DNA from: Piezodorus guildinii
Taxonomy: Eukaryota > Arthropoda > Insecta > Hemiptera > Pentatomidae
Direction: 5' to 3'
Assembly (NCBI GenBank): GCA_023052935.1
Contig: CM041294.1
Coordinates: forward strand, 152,106,899 to 152,170,898
Length of the DNA stretch: 64,000 nucleotides
Shown: piece by piece, positions 21,395 to 32,384 of the stretch
How the letters are laid out: the number at the start of each line of letters is the position of its first letter
Numbering within the stretch: position 1 is the stretch's first letter
Notes under the pieces: generated by a model
What the model saw: the letters and a program-made list of their open reading frames with translations, nothing else
Databases searched by the model: none
Told to the model about the DNA's origin: nothing
Translations under genes and position numbers: made by a program

Positions 21395-22012
21395 ATCTTA
21401 CATTCTTTCGACAAATGAATTTATCGTTTACGCTGATGTAATCGTCGTATTAGCCAGTAATGGAAGGGATATCCAGTTCAATGTTCGTGCCCTCCAGGAA
21501 GCACATAACCCCATAAACATGGAAATAAATGTCAAGAAAACGTAAATCATGAAGATAAGAAGCAGACAGATAAGGGATTGAGCAATTGAAGAACTTTGAA
21601 TATCTAGGCGCACACCAAAATGAGCAGGGCTGGGTGGACAAAGACATAAATAGAAGAATAAAATCTGCTGGAAGATGTTTCTTATCTCTTAAGAAGAGCT
21701 TCGTATCCAAAAGATAGGTCTCTAAACACACAAAAATAGTAGTATACAAAACAAGGTTCTTACCTATATTGACGTATGCCAGCCTGGGCCGTCACTACTA
21801 AACATAAAAGCCAAGTCCAGGACTATGAAGATACGCTACTTCAGGAAAGCTGAGGATAGGAAGAAGAGAGACAAAATAAAAATACCATAATAAGATCCAA
21901 TCTTGATGTGAGATCGGCCGAGAAAATTATTGAAGAAAACCAGCTAAGATGGTATGGTCATGTCTCAAGAATGTCTGAGGATCGCGTGAAACCAGGACCC
22001 AGGAACCCAGAT
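21395..22012 (+). pseudogene. Decayed RTE/BovB-like reverse transcriptase
   Basis: In the plus frames one reads FVYADDVIVLASNGRDIQFN (the RT active-site box) and then NFEYLGAHQNEQGWVDKDIN and RRIKSAGRCFLSLKKSFVSK. Further on come KIVVYKTRFLPILTYASL and QLRWYGHVSRMSEDRV. The order matches RTE/BovB ORFs from the YADD box to the C-terminal GHVxRM motif. Several stops and frameshifts. It is a different, older lineage than the YGCETWPL family. Confidence 0.7.
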
Positions 22013-22118
22013 CCGACTGAATTAACAGAATAAATAATGTAGCCTTAGCCGGGATTCGAACCCAAGACCCGGAGAACAGTTGACTAGTGCTCTATCCCCT
22101 AGACCACTCTGCTTGCTT
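22013..22118 (-). mobile_element. SINE-B head fragment
   Basis: The plus strand shows ACAGAATAAATAATG, CCGGGATTCGAACCCAAGAC (B box) and TGCTCTATCCCCTAGACCAC (A box region): the reverse complement of the SINE-B head at 5886. Confidence 0.65.
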
Positions 22119-22154
22119 TTTTAAAATTATTAATAAACTAAAATATATATATTT

Positions 22155-23295
22155 TTTTCAACAACAATTTTTATTGAGTAAAATTACAATCTGTCCCAAT
22201 TTGGACATTAATAGTAGTGCTGAAAGATATCATACATACTACATTCATACAATATTTACACGACATAAAATTACAATAAAATATATACCCAATAATGAAT
22301 CAATACAATAGTCAAGAATTCACTTATAACTATATACACATACACACACTCAAACATACATCACATTGAGTGGAGAATCTAGCCAGTGCTAGAACTCCAA
22401 AATATTTACAAAAGGTCGCGGGGCCACTGCCGTTTCAACCTTCTAAGAGGGTTGTATGGATGAGTGGAGCTGGATAGGGATTGTGTTATAGGATTAGGAT
22501 GATGAATGAGGTTCTGGTGGAATTCGGAAAATTTGGATGGAATCAAGTCTGAAATAAATGGAACATTAAGGTCATTGTGTAAGGTATAGTTGGAGACATA
22601 ATAAGGAGCATTTACTATTGTTCGGAAGACTTTGGATTGAAAGGGTTGAATGCGTTTGATGTTAGAACGTTTAGCTGTCCCCCACAGTTCAAGTCTGTAG
22701 GTCCAGATTGTCTTGTAAAGTAATAATTTGTTGTCAACTGTAAGCTTAGATGTTCTGTTTAGTAGTCTGTATAACTGTCCGAATCGTCTGTTGAGTTCTT
22801 TTCGTTTAAGTCTTGTAGGTTCTATGTCAATCTTTTGTCTAGTAGTAAGCCAAGATACCGGACTGTATCTGAAAGAGGAATTGGAATGGAATTAAAGTAA
22901 ACTGGTGGACAGGATTTTCTTCGAAGAGTGAAGTTTACTTGTTTGCATTTGGCTTCGTTTACCTTTATACGCCAAGCATTACACCAGTCCTCGATAAGAC
23001 AAAGGTGTCTTTGCAGAATTAAGGATGCTATTTCAGGATCGAAATTGGATGATAGGATGACGGTGTCATCTGCAAATGTTGCCAGAAAGGTGTCAGGATG
23101 ATTAGGAATATCAGCAGTGTAAAGGATGTAGAGGGCGGGTCCCAAGACGCTGCCTTGAAGAACACCGGCCTCAATGGGATAAAAGTTAGAAAATTCTACA
23201 CCACAGCGAACTCGGAAGGAGCGGTTTGAGAGATAGGATCGTAGAATGAGGTATGGAGACTGGGGTAAATGCGTTTTAAGCTTGAAGAATCAGCT
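22155..23295 (-). mobile_element. 5'-truncated Jockey LINE (family J1)
   Basis: About 1.1 kb matching 35900-37050 of the full-length J1 element in the opposite orientation. It has the 3' UTR with TGTCCCAATTTGGACATTA and the ORF2 tail (CACTCATCCATACAACCC read on minus). The poly-A tail is decayed to AAAAAAATATATA. Truncated upstream of the thumb domain. Confidence 0.85.
22822..23145 (-). pseudogene. Jockey ORF2 fragment with RT active site
   Basis: A 107-codon open stretch reading MGPALYILYTADIPNHPDTF, then LATFADDTVILSSNFDPE, then LSDTVRYLGLLLDKRLT. FADD is the RT catalytic box. It equals residues ~645-752 of the intact 894-residue ORF2 at 34112-36796. Stops and frameshifts on both sides break the rest of the frame. 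Confidence 0.85.
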
Positions 23296-23740
23296 TGCTT
23301 TTTTTAAAATTCTTTATAAACTAAAATATTATAAAAGTTATATGAACTTTATTTATAGACTAATACACTTATCATTGCAATAAGAAACCGATGATCTTTG
23401 ATTCAATAGTTTTCGAAATGCAATCTAGCCTTTGATATATGTTGTACAAGTATAAAGACACAAACTGCCTAAGGGTACAACCGACCTTATGCTACCCCTA
23501 TCTGCCATGTTATTGGAGCTTCGTGTTGTAATCCCTGTTACAAATGTGATTACGCAGTCAACAAAGATCAAGCTTATAAGAGGATATTAAGCTTATAAAC
23601 GTTTAAAAATAGACTAATATTGTTATTTAAGGAAAATAAAAGGATCTATTATATTTTTCTTATTGATGTTGTAAATATATAAATATTATTTGGCAATTTA
23701 CAACACCTTAAACTGGGTTTTCACTATTGAATTTCCAGTC
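23296..23740. other. No gene recognised
   Basis: AT-rich. Ends in a poly-T of about 27 bases that adjoins the F2 repeat. Confidence 0.35.
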
Positions 23741-23777
23741 TGGATCATTTTTTTTTTTTTTTTTTTTTTTTTTTTGT

Positions 23778-24295
23778 AGTGTCCCCCGAGTCCAAATCAC
23801 TACGTTCAGTTAACGGGTATGTGTGTGTATGTCTTAAGTTAATATTTGATAAACCTATATGCCTGATATGTCACGACACCTTTTTCATAAAAATCAGCGA
23901 ATCAGGAGACTTTATGCATTTTGTACCTTTTTATGATTTTCTCAAAAACAGCTCTAAAGATTTGGACGAAACTCGCGAAATTTAACGTTCTTTAATATCA
24001 TTTAGGTTTCGTTAAGTTGAAATGGTATGATAGGGTTTGAATGCCAATATTTTCAATTTTCTTTCTTCAAACTATCTCTGGTTTTGTAGGTTCGAAAAAA
24101 TCAAACATGTCATATTATTAGCATTGCTAAAATAGAGGTGAGTATGAAATGTGAAAGAATAATGTAAGAATTAACTATTAGAATATTCTGCGAAAATAGC
24201 AGAAATATTTTTCTGATTTTTTTTTTTTGGAAATAAGAATAGCTTTGAGAAGCTAAAGATTTTAGAAAAAAATATTATTTAACGTAAAAAGTTGT
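23778..24295 (+). mobile_element. F repeat, copy F2
   Basis: Landmarks in the same order as F1: CCCGAGTCCAAATCACTACG, ATGCATTTTGTACC, TTGAATGCCAATATTTTCAA, GCTAAAGATTTTAGAAAAAA. The left and right terminal 12-mers are missing. Diverged, probably an older copy. Confidence 0.65.
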
Positions 24296-26032
24296 TGGAC
24301 GTAATGCTGAATTACAAAACACTGCAAATTATTACAATGGTTCATAATTTCCAAAAAACAATATTAGTGTATATTAGGTAGGCAATTAAGTAATATGAAA
24401 AGCAATAAATAATTCTAAATAGCATATCACCACTGCTAATTTCAAAACGCTATATCTCTGCTAGTTCCTATCCTATTACAATGATTATTTTCTCATTTTG
24501 TAGTCATTTTTTTGGTATTTATATAGTTTGTAATTAGAGGAAACAGAATTTTGTTGATTATTCGGTTTCTGCGCATTGCGAAACGTAAGCCATCAAATTT
24601 TAAAGGGGGGTAATTTTTCTAATTTGTTTTGGTCAATTAAAAAGATTCATTATTAAATATAATAAACCAAAAAGGGCACAAAGTTAAATGATTTTGGGAG
24701 ATAATTATGTTATCAAATTACTCGATCTAGAATAAATGTTTCCATCTTTTAAGTTGCTTTCTTTTAAGAACATCATGCAAGTAGTGAAGTTAGTAGAAGT
24801 AGTTTCAAATGCTAGATTTTTAAAATATGTTTATGATGCAAATATCTATCTTTTCAAAGACATTTTTTATGTTTTTTTTTTTGTTTTTTTTTGTGTTGAT
24901 AAAAAAAAAATATCTAGAAATCCTCGTAATCTTGTACATTCCTTTATTACGAAATTAGTGTTCTTTGAGGACCTTAATTTATCCTATAAAAAAAAAAAAA
25001 AAACTAATATTTTTACATTCACCCAATTATGAAGAGTATATAAATTTAAATAAAATATTTAAGAAAAATCTCTTCTTTTTATCTCATTTATTCTACTCCT
25101 TTTCCTGACGTTGAAAGTTTTAACAGAATATGAATATATTAGAAAACCGAATATTGTAATTGTTAATAGCTAATGACCATTATTAACGTAAATAAGAAAA
25201 TTTTATGAATTTGACAATATTTAAAGATATGTTTATTTTGCTGACCAAATATTCTGAAGATGAGGCGAATAAGCGTCTAAGCGTAATTGTTATATTGATG
25301 AATAAATAAATGAGGTAAAAAGAAGAGATTGTTCCTGAATAGTTTATTTAAACTAATATTTACTTTATATATTTTATGGAAATATAGATAAATTTTATAG
25401 ATTAATAGCCATAAAAACTTAATTATGATTATTTTTGTATTATTATTTATGAATTAGATATTTAATTCATTATTTGTATTTATATATTCGGAAGTAGATT
25501 TCGTGACGTCTAGAGAAACTCTCATTTTTTTTTTTTAATCAGATCCTGGAGTTGGCATGCCGTGTTAAGTAATTTTAATTTATTCTTCTTTAATTTTAAG
25601 TTGGTTTCTTCTTCTCTGACATGCTAACGATTTAATGGAAGCCTTTCAGAAATGCAAGAGATCATTAAAAAGCTTTTTGGTCGTAATTCTCCCTATTTTC
25701 TGATGGGGTTTATGTTGAATGAGTTGCTTATTGTTTGTTTTCGAACGTTGATCGTTACATAATGCTAGCTTGAAACAATGTTACTAAATCCAGCAGAAAC
25801 GATCTTATTTGTGATAAAATAGAATGAAACTTAAAAAGAAAGCTATGCAGAACTCGGAAATTACTGCATTAGATTGGCAAAAGGTGCTTCAAATTCTTTT
25901 TTTTTTTTATTCAAGATTTAAATCTATTCAACCTCTGCTGAATGTACTAGGACTCCATCTTTAAAGCAAATAATTGTTTTAATACAGTTATCAATTTTAC
26001 TAAATATATTTTGAAAAGAATTTCTTCACTCC
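24296..26032. other. Long AT-rich stretch without recognisable genes
   Basis: About 1.7 kb with poly-T, poly-A and short ORFs only. At 25252-25290 CTGAAGATGAGGCGAATAAG followed by CGTCTAAGCG faintly recalls the Penelope hammerhead-like motifs elsewhere in the window. No other family seen. Confidence 0.4.
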
Positions 26033-26312
26033 TAGGTCAGCTGTGGTATAGTGGCTATCATAACAAATTTCTATGCCCAAGGTCGAGGTTCAAGCCTGAG
26101 AGATGCCTCTAGAATTTTTCAAAAGAAGTACAAAATTCTTTGTTGTCCCATCCTACGAAGGAAACTTAAAATGATGGTCCTAAGCCTGTGCGATGTCTGG
26201 CACTCTCTAAAGATCCCTATCCTAATTAAACCGGTATAGGCAAAAATTTTTGCACCCACTGTAGCATCGTCCGATTAGCCACTGCAGCATACAAATGACG
26301 TTAAATGACACA
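26033..26312 (+). mobile_element. SINE-A copy
   Basis: Head with TATAGTGGCTATCATAACAA, a B box close to GAGGTTCAAGCCTG, body TCCTAATTAAACCGGTATAG and tail CAAATGACGTTAAATGACA. Diverged but complete. Confidence 0.75.
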
Positions 26313-26504
26313 ATTACTACAGCTATCAGAATTATTTTTTTTTTTCAAATTATGAGATTAATTTTGAATATTAGTCTAAATATTGAATATTGAGTAAATA
26401 AAGTGTATAGGTTACCATAATTACACTTTTTCATATGCAGAAATACTATATCAATAAATAAACATTTATTGATACAATTTTTTGTAATTATTATTTATTG
26501 AAAT

Positions 26505-26770
26505 GTACAACTGTATTAGTTAATACATCAAGTAAGATAGCTAACAGAAAAAACACATGAAGAGAAAATGCCTATTGGCAACACACCACTGGCTAATCTA
26601 AAAGGTCTCGAGGCCATTTACTTTTCAGACGCCTCGAAGGATTGTCAGGAACGGAAGAGGAAACAAGGATTGAAACTAGTAGGTTAGAGTGGGAGTGGAG
26701 TTTGTTACGGAAGGATTGATACCTGGTTCGGGCCAAATCAGCAGCATATGAGATATTAAGGTCTAGAATT
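26505..26770 (-). mobile_element. 3' fragment of a J2 Jockey LINE
   Basis: On the minus strand it includes the ORF tail GGCGTCTGAAAAGTAAATGG and a 3' UTR with GTGTTGCCAATAGGC and a diverged CAGTTGTACATTTCAATAAA end (plus strand TTATTGAAATGTACAACTG). Matches 1-173 and 39350-39520. Confidence 0.65.
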
Positions 26771-26959
26771 CAAAATATACCGAATAGTTATAATAAAATA
26801 AAGTATTAGAACAAAAAATTCGTTTGCGTACTATTTAGTCCATCTCACAATGACAAACCAAACTTTGACTTAATACAGCTAGTAAAAAATTTACCTCAAC
26901 AATCCTGAAAGTTCCCTTGTTCTAGATATATAGGGATTTGATCTTTTTTCTAGCCAAAA
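26771..26959. other. AT-rich spacer
   Basis: No recognisable feature. Confidence 0.35.
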
Positions 26960-27162
26960 CTGGCAGATGGTTCTAGGATTTTTTAAAAGGAGTAAAAAAT
27001 TCTTTGTTATGCTATCCTATGGAGGAAACATAAAATGGTCGTCCCCTGTCCGATGTCAGATATTCCTTAAAGATTCCTATCCTAATGAAACCTGGATAAG
27101 TAAAATTTAGGACTCCCACTATAGCATCAGCAAAAAGTGACGTTAAATGAATACAAACAGTA
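26960..27162 (+). mobile_element. SINE-A copy, head lost
   Basis: Body and tail only: GGTTCTAGGATTTTTTAAAA, CCTGTCCGATGTCAGATATT, AAATTTAGGACTCCCACTAT, AAAGTGACGTTAAATGAATA. No promoter boxes remain. Confidence 0.7.
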
Positions 27163-27513
27163 ATTTGATAATTGGTTGAGTGTTTGGCAACTTTGGTAAA
27201 TCTCAGCTGTAACCAATTTGATCATTATAATGTTCAGTTAGTCATCTTCCAATGTGTTCCATATCCTCTTCCCGTCATGTATTGATCAGTGTTATGTCGT
27301 GTTCCTTCGTTCACTTCAGGCAACGAGGAACTTTTGCTGTTTAATTTGGCACGCAGGTGTATGCTTACACCGAGGAAATAATTAATTTACTAAATTAAAA
27401 TACGTACCTGCATGTAGCAACAGATTATAATATCCTTTGCCCACTGGAATACGCTCATTCCATTTAAAATCCTCCAGACCATGCCTCTCAATATTTTTGA
27501 TTTTCGTGTTTTT
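27163..27513. other. No gene recognised
   Basis: Spacer between SINE-A and the long inverted repeat. Confidence 0.35.
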
Positions 27514-28718
27514 ACCAGTTATTCTGTATGTTTTTGTGAATGTAAAACCGTGGATAATTTTTTTTATTTGCCTAATACATAGAGCGCTGCAGCCGTTTCA
27601 CGGGTAACAAGTTTGCTGGAAAAATATCTCTATTTCTGGTAATTTTGTAGATGTCATACCAAAACAAAAATTAACAATACAGCAAGGATATGTTTTATAT
27701 TTTTCGTCCTCACAACTCAACAACCTCACAAATGTGTGAAGAATGTGGTTCAAAAAGTTCTCGAAAATTAACAAAAAAAAAACGAGATATTTAGCGAGTT
27801 GCAAGTTTATAAAGGACGAGAGACTCGACTCGCCTTTGATAATTTTTGTTTATATAATCGTAGGCCTACTTTCTGTAAAGTTTTCAATCTTGAAAACATA
27901 GTCTTTTTTTTATAGATGTTCTAAAATGTCAAAAGTTATATCTTAAAAGTACTGTGTGAAATACTATGAAATTAATACAGGTTACACAGGAGTGAACTAA
28001 ATTTGGTAACTTGACCTCATCTGGTTCTCGTGTTAAAAAATTCTGCGCTCTGTCAAAAAAAGTTTTCTTTAAAAAATATTAACTCCGGTAATTTTGAATA
28101 TTTCAGACCGAAAAAAAATTATGAGAGTTATATCTACATTTTTGTTTCTTACTACACCTTATCTACGTGATCAAGAAAATCTTATAAAAAAAACACGACT
28201 ATTCATTAGCAAGTAGGACTATGGCTAAGCTATAGCATCAAAAATAATCAAAGGCTATTCTCTTTTTCTTTATGTGAAGTTTTAACTCGCTAAATGTCTA
28301 ATTTTAAGTTAATTTTCGAGAACTTTTTGATCCAATTTCTTCAATATTCAGGCAATGTATTATGAGGACGAAAAATCTAAAGCATATTCTTATTATATCA
28401 GGGGTACTCACTACGTTTGCTATAGCATGCTATTTGTGCTATTGTGCTAAAGCCATCAATTTCATACAGGAAATAACTGTAGAAACTCGACGGGTTTAGC
28501 AAAATAACACAAATAGCATGCTATAGCAAACGCAGTGAGTACCCCTATTGTTAGTTTTTCTTTTGATTTGATTCCTACAAAATTACCAGAATTAATGAGA
28601 TTATTCCAACACATCTTTTCACCCACGAAGTTGATTTAAAACGGCTGCAGCACTAAAAGCATTAACAAAAAAAAATTATCCACGGTTTTATTCTCAGAAA
28701 AAGATACAGAAACGGTAG
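27514..28718. repeat. Long inverted repeat with about 340-bp arms
   Basis: Left arm 27514-27860 and right arm 28235-28718 are imperfect reverse complements. Matching blocks include AAAACCGTGGATAATTTTTT, GCTGCAGCCGTTT, CTACAAAATTACCAGAA, TTTTCGAGAACTTTTTGA and AACTCGCTAAAT. The right arm is lengthened by a 147-bp MITE. A spacer of about 370 bp separates the arms. No ORF is seen, so this is either a non-autonomous DNA transposon with long TIRs or an inverted duplication. Confidence 0.8.
28400..28546. mobile_element. 147-bp hairpin MITE
   Basis: Two arms of about 53 bp are nearly perfect reverse complements, starting AGGGGTACTCACT and containing GCTATAGCATGCTATTTGTG. The spacer is about 40 bp. 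The opposite arm of the surrounding inverted repeat lacks it, giving a direct empty-site comparison. The AGGGGTACTC end recalls hAT-type MITEs, but no clean 8-bp duplication is visible. Confidence 0.8.
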
Positions 28719-28985
28719 ACCCACGGCACTTAGTTTTCAGATGCAAAAAATACGGGAGAGAACGCGACTTTACACCGAAGGAAGAGACTGCATTTTTAAA
28801 AATTGTACAAAGTGAATATCCAAAAGATAGAAATGTTCTTTAAAAATAATACAAATTGTAAACTTTAGTTTTAGTAAATGCCTGCAATAACTCTGTACTT
28901 GTACAAATATCTCGTTTAAATTGTACGCTGATCAGATAGGATTTGTTCTCAAGTCTTGAGGGTCATTTGTAATATAAATAAATAA
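28719..28985 (+). mobile_element. 3' end of an I-like LINE
   Basis: The frame TETVDPRHLVFRCKKYGRER then FTPKEETAFLKIVQSEYPKD resembles the post-RNase-H C-terminus of I/R1-like LINEs, and a 3' end in AATATAAATAAATAA follows. The clade assignment rests only on this short motif. Confidence 0.45.
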
Positions 28986-29591
28986 GATACAGAAAAATTG
29001 GTTAAAATATCATGAAAATCGAAAATGTTGTGTGATTAAACTAATGAAAATTGGTCGATTTCAAATGGATTGACCCATGCATATTATATTTTATTCCGAA
29101 ATATTGAATCATACGCAGAAAACACTCGTTTAATTTGAAGAAGGATTTTAAAAGACGGACGAGACTGTGGGATTATCGAACTAGGAAGAAGTAATTTCGA
29201 TAGATCGATCTACTAATGGACTAGGTAGGTTAGACCAATCCATCACTCACTTTATTGTGATAGAGTAGGCAGATTGTTCTCAACGACGTCTCTTTATATA
29301 CGATACCGTTTGTTAATGGTTCAGGTATGAGTGTTATACTTAACTTGGTAGACTTAGTCCAAATGGACTCTTAGCCTCTTTATATCAATTACGGAATGTA
29401 TTTTTTTTTTCTAGCTGACCAAAATTATTAGGTAAAATAAACGAACTATTTACATTTTTTATTTACCAAGCCTCACTATTAGGTCTGTATGATTTCGAAC
29501 GGATTACATTGTCATAAAATATCCGTTTTCCACATTTTGTCGTTTTTTCTTTGGCCATTTTTGTGGTGTATCACAAACAGAAACACGTGGG
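28986..29591. other. No gene recognised
   Basis: AT-rich sequence, no family recognised. Confidence 0.35.
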
Positions 29592-29794
29592 GTTATCTGC
29601 AGCATGGTGGTTAGCATAACAACCTCCTATGCCGTCCTTCGGAGGGAACGTTAAAAAATGGTACTCGTTAAAGATCCCTATTCTTATTAAACCTGGGTAG
29701 GCAAAATTTAGGATTCCCATTGTAGCATCGTCCGATTAGCCATAGTAGCATAAAGGGACGTTAAATAAATAAAAAAATAAACAAACAAACAGAA
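29592..29794 (+). mobile_element. SINE-A copy with internal deletion
   Basis: Head GCAGCATGGTGGTTAGCATA, then a jump that removes the B box, body CGGAGGGAACGTTAAAAAAT and tail CATAAAGGGACGTTAAATAA plus (ACAA)n. It sits next to a mariner remnant that it appears to truncate. Confidence 0.75.
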
Positions 29795-29799
29795 ATACG

Positions 29800-30085
29800 T
29801 GTTGCAAACTTGACTTCGGTTAGAAAATGGAGTTTTACGCTTGTATATAGGGCCACAGCAAACTGATTGCGTGGTATTTTGATCAACAAGGGGCTTAACA
29901 TTGTATCAATTTCATATTGGGAAACCTGACCGTCGAGCACGATTGGTAAATTTCCTGACATATTTGACAGGTGCGTTTGGTCAACGCATCAATCCCGGAA
30001 ACACTGCAATTTTTTTTATAAGCTTCTGCTGAACTCTTACCTTCTTTAAAATCATACAAAAAATATGGTGCGCGTAACACACGAT
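29800..30085 (-). pseudogene. Mariner-like transposase N-terminal remnant (second lineage)
   Basis: The minus strand reads VLRAPYFLYDFKEGKSSAEA followed by CSVSGIDALTKRTCQ, the usual mariner HTH layout (YEF..G..AAEA..IC..FG..A...RTCQ.WF). After a frameshift comes SQYEIDTMLSPLLIKIPRNQ, resembling the linker to the second HTH. Differs from the METRDFRVI family. The catalytic region is lost at the SINE-A border. Confidence 0.5.
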
Positions 30086-30345
30086 AAAACACTTACCTCC
30101 GTTGTTATATAATATATTTATATAATAGTAAATAATTATTTACTTAAGAATTTTAATAGAAACATGTGTTATATTAAATAATATATTATATTATTATCTA
30201 CGACAATCAGTTTATTTTATCTGCTTTTCATTACTCTCCATTAAATTTTAAAGTATTATATAATATTATATAAGATAATATTTTTTCTAAAATCATTAGA
30301 TTTCCAACGGTATATATTACATATAATTACCGGTTTTATGTTTAA
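30065..30345 (-). mobile_element. F repeat, right part (F3)
   Basis: Reverse complement of the F1 right half: CTCTCCATTAAATTTTAAAG, TTTTTTCTAAAATCATTAGA and TTCCAACGGTATAT on the plus strand, ending in a diverged ACACTTACCTCCGTTG. It continues directly into the mariner-like frame at 30085. Confidence 0.65.
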
Positions 30346-30360
30346 AAACTCAAAAATTGT

Positions 30361-31790
30361 ATAATAATAATAATAGGCTTACCGAACCCGAAGGTTCGAT
30401 GCCGATACCACCAAACTTCGCCTGCACAGACTCGTCCAATGTTCACCGGTCAAGCCCAAGCCCCCGAGATCAGCCTTAATCCAATCCTCCCATCTACGCT
30501 TCGGCCTACCTTTCGGACGTCTACCAGTCGGTTTAGCGAATACCAACTTTCTCGGAATCCGTTCCTCACTAAGCCCAACAACTTTACGCGCCCATTTGAG
30601 TCTCCCCGATGCTATCAACTAAATTATATTCACAGGGTACAAACCCCGCAATTCCGCGTTGTGCAACCTTCTAAACTCCCCAGTGGCCTCATCTCTCTTC
30701 GGACCAAATATTTTACGCAGTACCTTATTCTCGAAAACCTTAAGCCGTTGTTCATCCTTCAAAATAAGCGGCCACGTTTCACATCCGTAAAGAACCGTTG
30801 GAAGAATAATAGTTTTATAAATTCTAACCTTTAAGTTTTTAGACAGAAGCCGCGAGCTAAGTAATTTAGCAACTGAATAATAACACGCATTTCCCACCTT
30901 TAACCGGGACTTTATTTCTTCCTGGATTTCATTTTTTCTTGTTATCATTGAACATAAATACTTGAATTTCTCTACGTGTTCAAAAGTATGACCTGAAATA
31001 TTAATATCATCAAGATCGACACCATTTCTGCAACTAATCATATATTTAGTCTTATCGGTAGTTAATTCGAGACCTATTTGTTTACCGGTTTTTATTAACA
31101 CACTTGTATTTAGTTGTATGGTTTCCGTGTCTTCACCTAGCAGTACCAGATCATCGGCATACCCCAAAACCGGAATCTTGTAACCCATATTTAAACCTTT
31201 CTCGGTACACATCACCTTTTCTATGACATATTCTAAAGCTATATTAAATAACACAGGAGAAAGGGAGTCACCCTGTTTCAAACCTGATCGCACCTCAAAT
31301 CTCTCGGAGTAACTATGACCGATTCTAACTTTATGGAATGTTTCCGACAAACACATCTGTACTAGGTTTACTAACTTTCTAGGTATTCCCTGTTCAATCA
31401 TGATGTTATACAGCTTCTGAATGTCTATTGAATCATAAGCCTTTTAAAATCGATATAAAGTTGATGGACTACTCCGTTGTTCTCCAATTTTTTTCTCTAA
31501 AATTTGACGTAAGGAAAATATTTGATCAATAGTCGAGCGATTCCGCCTAAAACCACATTGGTAGTCTCTTATAATTTCCTCAGCGTATTCCGTGATTCGG
31601 CTAGTTACTATTGACGAGAATATTTTATAGCATACTGGGAGAAGAATTGTATAAAAAAATATTTTTGCTCTTTTCTCCTTTATTGATATATCGAATTCGT
31701 TCAACATATATAAATATAGACGTTTTTTATCAATGCTAACAAAAAAGAATTGTCCATTTCTTCGAATATACAAAATTGAATGCAATTTAA
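30361..31790 (-). mobile_element. 5'-truncated RTE-type LINE, longest copy
   Basis: Begins with an (ATA)n tail and AGGCTTACCGAACCCGAAGG (plus strand) and extends into the RT fingers region (CGFRRNRSTIDQIF). About 1.4 kb. Its 5' boundary is near 31670-31790, and an F repeat follows at 31806. Confidence 0.8.
30379..31785 (-). pseudogene. RTE reverse transcriptase, broken
   Basis: Order of motifs on the minus strand: EEIIRDYQCGFRRNRSTIDQ (RT box 2), then two compensating frameshifts around 31440-31480 before KAYDSIDIQKLY, then GLKQGDSLSPVLFNIALEYV (RT box 4) and GYADDLVLLGE (catalytic YADD). The copy goes on with LYGCETWPLILKDEQ, one in-frame TAG after YPVNII at 30619, and GRRPKGRPKRRWEDW. Endonuclease domain absent. 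Confidence 0.8.
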
Positions 31791-31805
31791 TGGAATAAAC
31801 TTTTA

Positions 31806-32210
31806 ATTATCGGCATTTAAGCCCTGCCAGACTATTTCAATCAGAACGAAACCTACATTACATCGAAGCGCATTAAATTTTACACGGATACAGCGAGTTT
31901 AATCAAAATCGTTTGAACCGTTTTTGAGAAAATCGTAAAAAGGTGCAAAATGCATGGTATAAAGTGGCTCTTTTGATTCGCCGATTTCAATAAAAAAAAT
32001 TTGTTGTAAATTATCAGACATATACGCTCTTAAAATATGAAATTTCAGTGTTATACTGCTTATTGCTTTTGCGCTGGACTTGACACACACATACATTTTT
32101 GCGACTCAGGGGCTCCTAAAATTTGTATTTCCGTTGAAAACTGAATTTCGAAAATTTTCATTATCGCAATACTTTCCCTTATAATTTCATATATAGGTAA
32201 GTAAAAGTAA
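31806..32210 (-). mobile_element. F repeat, left half (F4)
   Basis: Reverse complement of F from the left terminus (plus strand CATATATAGGTAAGTAAAAG at 32190-32210) to the GGCATTTAA block at 31815. It includes GGTGCAAAATGCATGGTATA and CGTTTTTGAGAAAATCG on plus. Ends where F6 in another copy begins, so halves of F occur separately. Confidence 0.7.
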
Positions 32211-32384
32211 AAATATGCTGATAATGAAAGATATTTTCTTCTACAATATATTCATACTGCAATGTCATGTACAATACTAAGCCAGTTTCAACAAGACCTA
32301 ACGTATATAACAGGATAAATAATCCATCCAGGTGAATAATTCATCAGATAAGAAGTGTATTATAGTGGCATACAAATTAACAGA

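Noticed and set aside
24736..25032. A 98-codon plus-strand ORF with Phe- and Lys-rich stretches.
   Set aside because: Composition follows poly-T and poly-A tracts; no motif.
25252..25292. Possible decayed hammerhead-like motif starting CTGAAGATG.
   Set aside because: The first core half fits, but the GAAAC after helix II is replaced by TAAGC, and there is no flanking Penelope sequence.
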